Source: Thiomargarita sp.
GTDB taxonomy: Bacteria > Pseudomonadota > Gammaproteobacteria > Beggiatoales > Beggiatoaceae
Assembly: GCA_030635005.1 (NCBI GenBank)
Contig: DAOVZS010000043.1
Span: 1-14,597 of the forward strand
DNA length: 14,597 nt
Direction of reading: 5' to 3'
Both the position numbers and the translations under genes were made by a program. Every line of letters starts with the position of its first letter. The first letter of the stretch is position 1. This document shows, one piece after another, positions 1 to 6,826 of this stretch. The notes beneath the pieces were generated by a model. That model ran no database searches. It was not told where the DNA came from and saw only the letters and a list, made by a program, of their open reading frames with translations.

Positions 1-62
1 ACAGCAGTTGAACTGATATCTATACCAACCACGTTATCTGGTTTTAAACTAAATATACTCAT
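1..62 (-). CDS. pilM: PilM, type IV pilus assembly protein (5' end only)
   Basis: Only the first 20 codons are in the window; the gene runs off the left edge. The minus strand from the ATG at 62-60 reads MSIFSLKPDNVVGIDISSTA followed by a probable V. The G-I-D-I-S-S-T-A-V block is the first phosphate-binding loop of the actin-like ATPase fold in PilM, and a PilM N-terminus normally looks like this. PilM is a cytoplasmic protein that binds the PilN tail and links the inner-membrane platform of the type IV pilus to its motor. The position supports the call: in many gammaproteobacteria the pilMNOPQ operon diverges from mrcA, as here. No clear Shine-Dalgarno sequence is seen before the ATG. The fragment is short, but the motif plus the context make the call fairly safe. 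Confidence 0.85.
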   Translation of the reverse strand, partial: MSIFSLKPDNVVGIDISSTA

Positions 63-88
63 GTGGCTACATTTATAAGATAAAAAAA

Positions 89-116
89 TTGACAAATATT
101 GACATGCAAATATAAT
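89..116 (+). promoter_or_regulatory. Consensus sigma70 promoter for mrcA
   Basis: TTGACA at 89-94 and TATAAT at 111-116 both match the sigma70 consensus exactly and are separated by 16 bp. The expected start of transcription is near 123, giving a leader of about 180 nt before mrcA. A second TTGACA at 99-104 repeats the -35 box at a 10-bp period but is too close to the -10 to serve it. The downstream genes are closely spaced, so this may drive the whole plus-strand run to 7581. In an AT-rich region such boxes can arise by chance, but a double perfect match is unusual. Confidence 0.7.
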
Positions 117-126
117 ATGATTACAA

Positions 127-156
127 ATTATATACATTCATATCCTTTGCAAACAA
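127..156 (-). promoter_or_regulatory. Candidate pilM promoter
   Basis: On the minus strand, TTGTTT (156-151) and TATAAT (132-127) lie 18 bp apart. Transcription would start near 120, giving a leader of about 58 nt to the pilM ATG. The -10 box is perfect and the -35 box is weak. The site interleaves with the mrcA promoter: each start point lies just before the other promoter's -10 region, so polymerases could exclude each other. The AT-rich setting raises the chance of a false match. Confidence 0.4.
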
Positions 157-174
157 TATATATGGAGAAAAATC

Positions 175-220
175 AATAAATAAATAAATATAATTAATTA
201 ATTAATTAATTAATTAATTA
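175..220. repeat. AATA/TAAT tetranucleotide microsatellite in the mrcA leader
   Basis: Four units of AATA (175-190) are followed directly by seven full units of TAAT plus TA (191-220). The TAAT unit is self-complementary as TTAA, so the tract can fold back in RNA or DNA. It lies about 70 nt after the predicted mrcA transcription start and 84 nt before the start codon. Because it is outside the coding region, a change in copy number would alter leader length or structure rather than reading frame. Confidence 0.9.
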
Positions 221-304
221 TATTATTTTTTCATACATAATTATATATTAACATAACTGTAATAATAATTATTAATAATATCACAATATTTTGTTTATTT
301 ATAG

Positions 305-2767
305 ATGCAAATTATGAAAATAATATCTTCTTTGTATAAGATTTTTCATGTTACTTTATTAATGGGGTTGTTATTGATCTTATTATCAATGGGAATCTGG
401 GCAGTGATTCAATGGTATGTGATACCTCAAATCCCTTCTATAGAACGCTTAAAAACAGTGCACATGCAGGTCCCCCTTCAAATATATACTAATGATAATG
501 TTTTTATCACAGAATATGGAGAACAGCATCGTATTCCTATACCTATAGAGCAAATCCCCGTACTTTTGCTTAAAGGAGTACTTGCCATAGAAGATAATAG
601 ATTTTATGAGCATGCGGGGGTTGATCTTAAAGGTTTATTTCGGGCACTACTCAATTTATTTAAAACGGGTGAAAAACGACAAGGAGGTAGTACGATCACG
701 ATGCAGGTGGCTCGTAATTTTTTCTTATCTCATAAAAAAACATATTCACGCAAACTTAATGAAATATTGCTTGCAGTTAAAATTGATGATGCGTTATCAA
801 AATCTGAAATTCTTGAATTATACCTGAATAAAATATATTTTGGTCATCGTGCATATGGTGTAGGGGCAGCTGCTCAAATTTATTATGGTAGACATATCTC
901 TGATTTAACTTTAGCAGAATATGCAATGTTAGCAGGTTTACCTAAAGGACCTTCAATCAATAATCCATTAATTAATCCAACACGGGCTTTAGAACGTAGA
1001 AATTATGTGCTCAAGCGCATGTTCATTTTAAAATATATTAGTATACAACAATATGAAATAGCAGTCACAGCTCCTATCACTGCTCAATTACATAAACTCA
1101 CGTCAAAAATTAATGGTTTTTATATTGCTGATATGGCTTATTCTTTTTTACTCAAAAAATTAGGTAAGCAAGCAATATATAATGGTTACAAAGTATTTAC
1201 TACGATTGATAGCCAACTTCAAAAAAAAGCAAATTCAACGTTACGTCACACCTTATTTAGCTATGATAAACGACATGGTTTTAAGGGAGCTTTCGATCAT
1301 GTATCAATACCACAAGTGAGTAATGTAGAAAAATGGGCACATAAGATTTTACAAAATTATCATCAACAAGGAAACTTAGTCCCAAGCCTTGTGCTTAAAG
1401 TGAGACATAAAAGCATTATTGCTTATAATTTACAAGTAGGACGTTTTCAAATTGCTTGGCACAATATTTCTTGGGCTCGTCGTTATATTCAAGATAATAA
1501 ACGAGGGCGTTCTCCCAAAAGTGCCAAAAGTGTCGTAAAACGTGGGGATATTATTATGGCTTATCCGCTTATTAAGCCTACAAAACAAAAAGAGAATATG
1601 TATATCACATCTCAGAAAGTGCCCTCTTTGTATACATCTCAAAAATTAAAATTAAAAAATGTAACATGGCGTTTGTCTCAAGTTCCTGAGGTGCAAGGGG
1701 CTTTAGTGGCGTTAAATCCAAATATTGGAGCAATTGTTGCCTTATCAGGAGGTTTTGATTTTCAGCATAGTCAGTTTAATAGAGTAACACAAGGAAATAG
1801 GCAACCGGGTTCAAGTTTTAAACCTTTTATTTTTTCAGCAGCTTTGAGTAAAGGGTTTTCTGATAAAAGCCGCATTCTTGATGCTAAAATCTCTTTTAAC
1901 AGTGGTGGTAAGATATGGCGTCCTCGTAATGCAAGTCGTCGGTATTATGGATGGACTACACTCAGGACTGCATTAACCTATTCATTTAACGTGTCTGCAG
2001 TGCGTTTGCTGAATAAATTGGGAATGGCATATACAATTGATCATCTGACTCAATTTGGTTTTAAACGAAAAAATATTCCAAAAACTTTAAGTCTGGCTTT
2101 GGGAAGTGGCGAAGTCACTCACCTACAGCTAGCGGCGGGATATGCTGTTTTTGCTCATGGGGGCTTTCGGGTGAAACCTTATTCTATTGAACGCATTGAA
2201 GATATGAATGGGCACATTATTTTTTCGGCAAATCCTTTGACTATTTGTCGCCATTGTCCTAATAATATTTTGAATTCTGAAAAGGCGTTACAGTCTGATA
2301 TCCTTGCTCCCTATAGTGTTTGTACACAAACACCTCATTATGCACCGCAGATCATAAAAACACGGTACGCTTATATGATCACTTCTATGCTTAAAGATGT
2401 TATTCGTATTGGAACTGCACGTCGTTCTAAATTGAAACGTGCAGATATTGCAGGAAAAACGGGCACAACTAATGATCAATATGATGCATGGTTTGCAGGG
2501 TATTCACCTGATCTTGTTACCATCAGCTGGGTTGGTTTCGATAAGCCCCGTTCTCTTGGACGTAAGGAGTATGGAGGACGTGTTGCATTACCTATGTGGG
2601 CTAATTTTATGCGTTGGGCATTGAAAGATACGCCCGTAAAGTCTTTTCCTGGGCAGAAACAATATCAAGATCTCCCTCAGAAAGATGTCACAGTCTTTCA
2701 GTCAACTGAGAGCATTTCAATAAATGATCCCCAAAACTCTACAGTGATTCCTGAACAATTGTTTTAA
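305..2767 (+). CDS. mrcA: Penicillin-binding protein 1A, bifunctional glycosyltransferase/transpeptidase
   Basis: This inner-membrane class A PBP polymerises lipid II into glycan strands and cross-links them in the periplasm. The 820 aa are close to the E. coli PBP1A length (about 850). A cytoplasmic/membrane anchor at residues 9-38 is followed by the PBP1A-type stretch VPLQIYTNDNVFITEYGE. The GT51 domain has the catalytic Glu96 in EDNRFYEH and the GGSTITMQ motif at 127-134. An OB-like insert of the mrcA type follows (about 300-450). The transpeptidase domain has SSFK with the nucleophile Ser503, SFN at 560-562 and KTGTT at 718-722. No strong Shine-Dalgarno sequence precedes ATG 305; an in-frame ATG at 314 (MKIISSLYK) resembles the E. 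coli start and may be the true one. plsY starts 24 bp downstream. All catalytic motifs are intact. Confidence 0.96.
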   Translation: MQIMKIISSLYKIFHVTLLMGLLLILLSMGIWAVIQWYVIPQIPSIERLKTVHMQVPLQIYTNDNVFITEYGEQHRIPIPIEQIPVLLLKGVLAIEDNRFYEHAGVDLKGLFRALLNLFKTGEKRQGGSTITMQVARNFFLSHKKTYSRKLNEILLAVKIDDALSKSEILELYLNKIYFGHRAYGVGAAAQIYYGRHISDLTLAEYAMLAGLPKGPSINNPLINPTRALERRNYVLKRMFILKYISIQQYEIAVTAPITAQLHKLTSKINGFYIADMAYSFLLKKLGKQAIYNGYKVFTTIDSQLQKKANSTLRHTLFSYDKRHGFKGAFDHVSIPQVSNVEKWAHKILQNYHQQGNLVPSLVLKVRHKSIIAYNLQVGRFQIAWHNISWARRYIQDNKRGRSPKSAKSVVKRGDIIMAYPLIKPTKQKENMYITSQKVPSLYTSQKLKLKNVTWRLSQVPEVQGALVALNPNIGAIVALSGGFDFQHSQFNRVTQGNRQPGSSFKPFIFSAALSKGFSDKSRILDAKISFNSGGKIWRPRNASRRYYGWTTLRTALTYSFNVSAVRLLNKLGMAYTIDHLTQFGFKRKNIPKTLSLALGSGEVTHLQLAAGYAVFAHGGFRVKPYSIERIEDMNGHIIFSANPLTICRHCPNNILNSEKALQSDILAPYSVCTQTPHYAPQIIKTRYAYMITSMLKDVIRIGTARRSKLKRADIAGKTGTTNDQYDAWFAGYSPDLVTISWVGFDKPRSLGRKEYGGRVALPMWANFMRWALKDTPVKSFPGQKQYQDLPQKDVTVFQSTESISINDPQNSTVIPEQLF

Positions 2768-2791
2768 TGATTAACACAAAAAAAACTGATA

Positions 2792-3361
2792 ATGTTTATT
2801 GAAAGCTTACTAATAATCCTGGCGTATGTAATTGGTTCCATTTCTGGAGCAATACTTGTGAGCCGAGCAATGGGGTTACCTGATCCCCGTACACAAGGTT
2901 CTGGTAATCCAGGAACCACGAATATATTACGTTATGGGGGGAAGAAAGCCGCTTTAATTACGCTGGGTTTTGATATTTTTAAAGGGGCATTAGCTGTCCT
3001 TCTTGCAAAACTCTTAAGTATAGGTATGGTAACTTATGTCACTTTAGCGGTGTTTTTGGGACATTTATATCCCATTTTTTTTCAATTTCGAGGCGGCAAA
3101 GGTGTTGCTACTGCTTTTGGTGCCTTATTAATTCTAGCATGGCCTGTCAGTTTAGCTGTACTCATTACATGGTTAATTATGGTTGTTATATTTCGTTATT
3201 CCTCATTAGCCGCAATTACTGCAGCCCTTTTGACACCCGCTTATATGTTTTGCATGATACCGCAATATACTGTGATGGCTTTTATTATCAGTGCGATATT
3301 AATTTGGAGACATCGTTCTAATATTCATAAGCTGTTCATTGGGAAAGAGAGTAAAATTTAA
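2792..3361 (+). CDS. plsY: PlsY, acyl-phosphate:glycerol-3-phosphate acyltransferase
   Basis: This integral inner-membrane enzyme transfers the acyl group from acyl-phosphate to glycerol-3-phosphate, giving lysophosphatidic acid, the first committed step of phospholipid synthesis. At 189 aa it is of normal family length. The three cytosolic PlsY motifs are present: SGNPGTTN (37-44), the glycine-rich FRGGKGVAT (99-107) that binds phosphate, and HRSNIHKLFIGKE near the C-terminus (174-186). Five or so hydrophobic segments separate them. The N-terminus aligns with E. coli PlsY from the first residues, including GLPDPRT, which supports the ATG at 2792. No Shine-Dalgarno sequence is visible; the start is preceded by AAAACTGATA. 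It lies between mrcA and yebC in the same direction, which is not the folB/tsaD setting common elsewhere. Confidence 0.96.
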   Translation: MFIESLLIILAYVIGSISGAILVSRAMGLPDPRTQGSGNPGTTNILRYGGKKAALITLGFDIFKGALAVLLAKLLSIGMVTYVTLAVFLGHLYPIFFQFRGGKGVATAFGALLILAWPVSLAVLITWLIMVVIFRYSSLAAITAALLTPAYMFCMIPQYTVMAFIISAILIWRHRSNIHKLFIGKESKI

Positions 3362-3382
3362 TATTTCTAATACTTTATTATT

Positions 3383-3405
3383 TAACTGATAACTAATAAC
3401 TGATA
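3383..3405 (+). repeat. Direct repeat TAACTGATA in the yebC leader
   Basis: TAACTGATA occurs at 3383-3391 and again at 3397-3405, a 14-bp period. The last base of the second copy is the A of the yebC start codon. AACTGAT also ends one base before the plsY ATG. No known binding site is recognised and no Shine-Dalgarno sequence is present in this 43-bp gap. Confidence 0.6.
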
Positions 3406-4148
3406 TGTCTGGACATAGTAAATGGGCAAACATCCAACACCGTAAAGGTGCACAGGATGCAAAACGAGGAAAATTGTTTACTAAACTCATTCGTGAAATT
3501 ACTATCGCAGCACGTCTTGGTGGTGCTGATCCTGCGGCAAATCCACGTTTACGTGCTGCTATTGATAAAGCCTTAAGTGGCAATATGACGAGAGATACGA
3601 TAGAACGTGCTGTTAAACGTGGTTCTGGTGCTACTGAAGGGGATACTTTTGAAGTACGTTATGAAGGTTATGGTCCTGGTGGGGTTGCAGTATTGGTTGA
3701 TTGTATGACGGATAATCGAAATAGAACCGTTGCCGAAGTACGACATGCGTTTAGTAAACATGGCGGTAATTTAGGCACCGAAGGATCTGTAAGCTATTTA
3801 TTTGAAAAAGTAGGCATTTTGAGTTTTCCCTCAGGTAGTGATGAAGAACATATTATGGATATTGCTTTGGAAGCAGGTGCTCAAGATGTATTGCATAATG
3901 ATGATGATTCTATTGATGTATTAACAACAGTTGATATGTTTTATCCTATCCAAGAGGCGATGCAAAAAGCAAAATTGAAGCCTATAGAATCTGAAGTAAG
4001 CATGCGTGCTTCAATAAATACTGTTCTTGATTTAGATACTGCTCAAAAAATGTTACGTTTATTAGAGAGGCTAGAAGATTTAGATGATGTACAACAAGTT
4101 TATTCTAATGCAGATATTAGTGATGATATCATGGAGAATTTAGGGTAA
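3405..4148 (+). CDS. yebC: YebC/TACO1-family translation-associated protein
   Basis: The 247 aa are full length for the family. The N-terminus MSGHSKWANIQHRKGAQDAKR is the invariant family start, which fixes the ATG at 3405. Next come the K-L-I-R-E-I stretch, the helical domain to about residue 80, and a diagnostic block near 105-135 containing DNRNRT and GTEGSVSYLF. The C-terminal part is acidic. These cytoplasmic proteins were long annotated as transcriptional regulators. Work on bacterial YebC proteins and mitochondrial TACO1 now points to helping ribosomes through difficult sequences such as polyproline. The gene is directly followed by ruvC, whose GTG start abuts the yebC stop. That is the usual yebC-ruvC order in gammaproteobacteria and implies translational coupling. 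Confidence 0.96.
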   Translation: MSGHSKWANIQHRKGAQDAKRGKLFTKLIREITIAARLGGADPAANPRLRAAIDKALSGNMTRDTIERAVKRGSGATEGDTFEVRYEGYGPGGVAVLVDCMTDNRNRTVAEVRHAFSKHGGNLGTEGSVSYLFEKVGILSFPSGSDEEHIMDIALEAGAQDVLHNDDDSIDVLTTVDMFYPIQEAMQKAKLKPIESEVSMRASINTVLDLDTAQKMLRLLERLEDLDDVQQVYSNADISDDIMENLG

Positions 4149-4634
4149 GTGACTGAAATTACACGTATTTTAGGCATAGATCCAGGTTCTCGGATTACGG
4201 GATTTGGCATTATTGAATGCCAACGACAACACTCCATATATATTACGAGTGGATGCATACGCATGCAACATAAGGAGTTCCCTTTACGTTTACAAGAAAT
4301 TTATGCGGGCATTACTGAAATTGTGACACAATATCATCCTACAGAGCTCGCTATTGAACAAGTCTTTATGTCTCGTAATGTGGCTTCTGCTTTAAAATTA
4401 GGTCATGCACGGGGCGTTGCTATTGTGAGTTGTGTACAACATCATTTATCTGTATATGAATATGCACCCACTGCTATCAAGTTAGCTGTTGTGGGTAAAG
4501 GTCATGCTAAAAAAATACAAGTACAACATATGGTTAAAGTTCTTTTATCTCTTGCCAATGTGCCACAAGAAGATGCAGCTGATGCTTTAGCAGCTGCTTT
4601 GTGTCATGCACATCAGGGTAGTTATCAAGCATGA
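4149..4634 (+). CDS. ruvC: RuvC, Holliday junction resolvase
   Basis: This cytoplasmic, metal-dependent endonuclease is a dimer that cuts Holliday junctions symmetrically, normally guided by RuvAB. The 161 aa carry the RNase H-like fold with the four acidic catalytic residues seen as Asp11 (GIDPGSR), Glu70 (LAIEQVF), Asp142 and Asp145 (EDAADALAAAL). The start is GTG at 4149, directly after the yebC TAA. A weak AGGG lies inside the end of yebC, so the gene probably depends on coupling. The 3' end overlaps the next ORF by 4 bp (ATGA). ruvA and ruvB usually follow ruvC but are not in this window; two small nucleotidyltransferase/HEPN genes lie there instead. All active-site residues are intact. 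Confidence 0.96.
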   Translation: MTEITRILGIDPGSRITGFGIIECQRQHSIYITSGCIRMQHKEFPLRLQEIYAGITEIVTQYHPTELAIEQVFMSRNVASALKLGHARGVAIVSCVQHHLSVYEYAPTAIKLAVVGKGHAKKIQVQHMVKVLLSLANVPQEDAADALAAALCHAHQGSYQA

Positions 4635-4942
4635 ATATACTGAATCATTCATCATCTGATAATCTTGATATAGCACGAATAATTATTTTAGAACATTGTC
4701 AAGCGTATTCTGTACGGATTTATTTATTTGGATCATATGCGCGTGGAAATGCACGTTCTACTTCCGATATAGATATCGGTATTTTACCCAAAGATCCTTT
4801 ACCCATAGGACTTTTATCTGAGATACGTGAAGCTTTTTTTGAAAGTATCATTCCCGTTAATATAGATTTAGTAGATTTATCACAGATAGATGAACAGTTT
4901 AAACAAGAGATTTTACAGGATGCGATTGAATGGAACGGTTAA
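4631..4942 (+). CDS. Minimal nucleotidyltransferase (MntA/HI0073 type)
   Basis: This is a 103-aa protein of the minimal DNA-polymerase-beta-like nucleotidyltransferase family. It shows the diagnostic GS-x10-DxD motif: Gly34-Ser35 in FGSYARG, then Asp46 and Asp48 in SDIDIG. A probable third metal ligand is Asp79 in NIDLVDL. In established type VII toxin-antitoxin systems such a protein (MntA) uses ATP to AMPylate and so silence a HEPN ribonuclease toxin. The start ATG overlaps the ruvC stop as ATGA, and its end overlaps the HEPN-fold partner by 13 bp, so the two are probably made together. It resembles the H. influenzae HI0073/HI0074 pair in size and order. Family assignment is firm. An antitoxin role is inferred from the motif and the partner, because HI0073/HI0074-type pairs have less clear functions. 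Confidence 0.85.
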   Translation: MNILNHSSSDNLDIARIIILEHCQAYSVRIYLFGSYARGNARSTSDIDIGILPKDPLPIGLLSEIREAFFESIIPVNIDLVDLSQIDEQFKQEILQDAIEWNG

Positions 4943-5322
4943 CACAACGACTTCAAGTGGCTAAAAAAGCTTTAAACACTTTGAAAGAATTAGAAAAAGT
5001 GCCCGTTTCTGCAATACAACGTGATGCAACCATTCAACGATTTGAGTATTCTTTTGAGGCAATATGGAAAGCTGCAAAGCAATATTTAATAGACATTGAA
5101 GGTTTGGAATCTGGCTCGCCTAAAGGAGTCATCCGTGCCTGTTTTCAAGTGGGCATACTTACAAAAGAACAAACACAGCAAGCACTGTCAATGACAGATG
5201 CACGTAATTTGACTTCTCATACTTACAATGAATCCTTAGCAGATAATATTTTTTCCAAAATTGCAGATTATTATTGCTTGATGTCAGAATGGTTACAGAT
5301 GTTAGAAAAAAATACCCATTAA
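4930..5322 (+). CDS. HI0074-family nucleotidyltransferase-associated HEPN-fold protein, possible toxin
   Basis: This 130-aa, all-helical protein resembles the nucleotidyltransferase substrate-binding family (HI0074 type). Typical features are QRFEYSFEAIWKAAKQYL at 36-53, SPKGVIR near 63-69 and ARNLTSHTYNE at 91-101. The last block reads Arg92-x4-His97-x-Tyr99, the R-x4-H-x-Y signature of HepT-like HEPN ribonuclease toxins. In those, Arg and His are catalytic and the Tyr is the AMPylation target of the partner MntA. The gene starts inside the end of the nucleotidyltransferase gene, with coordinated expression expected. The full motif supports a possible toxin of a type VII system. HI0074 itself was described only as a four-helix-bundle partner, so a non-toxic complex is the main alternative. 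Confidence 0.82.
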   Translation: MERLTQRLQVAKKALNTLKELEKVPVSAIQRDATIQRFEYSFEAIWKAAKQYLIDIEGLESGSPKGVIRACFQVGILTKEQTQQALSMTDARNLTSHTYNESLADNIFSKIADYYCLMSEWLQMLEKNTH

Positions 5323-5327
5323 GGTGA
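5321..5327 (+). promoter_or_regulatory. Shine-Dalgarno that sets the TTG start of the first DUF1538 gene
   Basis: AAGGTGA lies 4 nt before TTG at 5332. It is one of the better ribosome-binding sites in the window, and it overlaps the stop codon of the HEPN gene. No ATG is available in frame until codon 52, so the TTG start is preferred. Confidence 0.75.
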
Positions 5328-5331
5328 TTTT

Positions 5332-6069
5332 TTGAACAAAATTTTGAAACAATTATGGTTATCATTACTCAATAGTGCCCGAGATCTGACCCCAATCATT
5401 GTGGTGATTGCTTTTTTCCAACTCATCATATTACAACAGCCTATTCCGCATTTAGGTACTTTATTATGGGGCATCTTTTTAGTCATGCTGGGCTTAAGTT
5501 TATTTGTATATGGATTGGAAATTGCATTGTTTCCCTTAGGGGAAAATATGGCATATGCTTTTGCTGAAAAAGCGAATATTTGGTGGCTGTTAATTTTTGC
5601 TTTTGCATTGGGATTTGGGACAACAGTGGCAGAACCTGCGCTCATTGCTGTAGCTGATGAAGCAGCTAAAGTAGCAGCAGTGGGCGGTATTATTGCAGAC
5701 AATCAAGAATCTAAACATGTTTATGCGAGTGGCTTACGATTAACAGTCGCATTATCAGTGGGATTGGCGATTCTTATCGGTGTAATGCGGATTATCAAAG
5801 GATGGCCTTTACACTATTTAATTATTGGGGGTTATCTTGGAGTGGTCATAATGACAGCGTTCGCACCAGACTGGATTATTGGTATTGCGTATGATTCTGG
5901 TGGTGTGACCACATCAACCATTACAGTCCCTCTAGTCACCGCTCTCGGAGTTGGATTGGCGTCTAGTATTAAAGGACGTAATCCCATGATTGATGGTTTT
6001 GGCTTAATTGCCTTAGCCTCACTCATGCCAATAATTTTCGTGATGGTTTACGGCATATTTGTACAATAA
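5332..6069 (+). CDS. DUF1538 integral membrane protein A (putative transporter half)
   Basis: This 245-aa polytopic membrane protein belongs to the DUF1538 family, which has no established substrate. Four conserved blocks are visible: FPLGE (67-71), GFGTTVAEPAL (94-104), AYDSGGVTTST (186-196) and DGFGLIALASLMPI (221-234). About six or more hydrophobic segments lie between them. The small, polar motifs TTVAEP and DSGGVTT sit inside otherwise hydrophobic stretches, as ion- or solute-binding re-entrant loops do; the transport role is inferred from that. It starts with TTG. The next gene, 3 bp on, encodes a paralogue with the same four blocks, so the two probably form one heteromeric complex. In other bacteria DUF1538 units occur joined in one chain (recalled, not checked here). 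Confidence 0.82.
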   Translation: MNKILKQLWLSLLNSARDLTPIIVVIAFFQLIILQQPIPHLGTLLWGIFLVMLGLSLFVYGLEIALFPLGENMAYAFAEKANIWWLLIFAFALGFGTTVAEPALIAVADEAAKVAAVGGIIADNQESKHVYASGLRLTVALSVGLAILIGVMRIIKGWPLHYLIIGGYLGVVIMTAFAPDWIIGIAYDSGGVTTSTITVPLVTALGVGLASSIKGRNPMIDGFGLIALASLMPIIFVMVYGIFVQ

Positions 6070-6072
6070 ATC

Positions 6073-6822
6073 ATGAGCAGCTTTTTGAGCATTCTTTTAG
6101 AAACTATTAGAGATATCTTCCCCATTGTGGCGATTATCTTTGGTTTCCAATTTTTTATCATACGTCGTCCTATTCCACGTTTTAAAAATGTTTTATTGGG
6201 ATTATGTTGTGTCATTTTAGGATTAGCACTTTTTCTCTTAGGCTTAAAACAAGCCTTATTTCCATTAGGAGAGATTATGGCACAACAATTAATTGCACTG
6301 GCTTTAAGTTCTAAGGAAATAGGTGTGGTATTACAGTGGACGGACTATAAATGGGTTTATCTCTTTGGTGCTGCTATTGGTTTTGCAACCACACTTGCTG
6401 AACCTTCACTTATTGCTGTTGCCATTAAAGCAAACCAGGTATCAGGTGGCACAATTACGATTTGGGCGTTACGAATAAGCGTGGCGATTGGAGTTGCGAT
6501 TGGCATTGCTTTAGGGACGTTTCGCATTGTCACAGGAACGCCATTACATTATTACATTATTACAGGCTATGTCATTGTTATTATACAAACTTTTTATGCC
6601 CCCCGTATGATTATCCCTTTAGCTTATGATTCTGGTGGAGTGACCACATCCACAGTGACTGTTCCCTTAGTTGCGGCACTTGGATTAGGCTTGGCAGGCA
6701 GTATTCCAGGGCGTACACCCTTAATAGATGGTTTTGGTTTAATTGCCTTTGCCAGTCTGTTTCCTATTATGAGTGTCATGGCTTACGCTCAATTCAATCA
6801 TTGGTTACACAAGAGGACATAA
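6073..6822 (+). CDS. DUF1538 integral membrane protein B (paralogue of the preceding gene)
   Basis: This 249-aa polytopic membrane protein is a clear tandem paralogue of its neighbour. It shares FPLGE (63-67), GFATTLAEPSL (103-113), AYDSGGVTTST (184-194) and DGFGLIAFASLFPI (219-232), plus RDxFPI/RDLTPI and RRPIP/QQPIP near the N-terminus. The start ATG is 3 bp after the upstream stop with no Shine-Dalgarno sequence, which suggests translational coupling and a fixed ratio of the two subunits. Differences cluster in the loop at about residues 75-95 and in a hydrophilic C-terminal tail (HWLHKRT). The sequence near its 3' end carries the ribosome-binding site of the PII-like gene. No substrate can be assigned from sequence. 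Confidence 0.82.
   Translation: MSSFLSILLETIRDIFPIVAIIFGFQFFIIRRPIPRFKNVLLGLCCVILGLALFLLGLKQALFPLGEIMAQQLIALALSSKEIGVVLQWTDYKWVYLFGAAIGFATTLAEPSLIAVAIKANQVSGGTITIWALRISVAIGVAIGIALGTFRIVTGTPLHYYIITGYVIVIIQTFYAPRMIIPLAYDSGGVTTSTVTVPLVAALGLGLAGSIPGRTPLIDGFGLIAFASLFPIMSVMAYAQFNHWLHKRT
6812..6817 (+). promoter_or_regulatory. Shine-Dalgarno that sets the GTG start of the PII-like gene
   Basis: AGAGGA lies 9 nt before GTG at 6827. An upstream in-frame ATG at 6773 would add 18 residues that overlap the DUF1538 B gene and match nothing in the PII fold, so the GTG is the better start. Confidence 0.7.
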
Positions 6823-6826
6823 CACG

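Noticed and set aside
162..179. Five-codon upstream ORF (MEKNQ) in the mrcA leader
   Set aside because: It has no Shine-Dalgarno sequence and lies in very AT-rich sequence where short frames arise by chance.
175..220. Tandem repeats as a CRISPR array or attachment site
   Set aside because: The units are 4 bp with no spacers, there are no cas genes or integrase, and no matching second copy is seen.
5319..5702. Minus-strand frame of 127 codons opposite the first DUF1538 gene
   Set aside because: Its alanine-, proline- and serine-rich product mirrors the hydrophobic codons of the real gene; it has no ribosome site or family resemblance.
6773..6826. Longer PII-like protein starting at ATG 6773
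   Set aside because: The extra 18 residues overlap the DUF1538 B gene in another frame and do not resemble a PII N-terminus; the GTG at 6827 has a ribosome-binding site.
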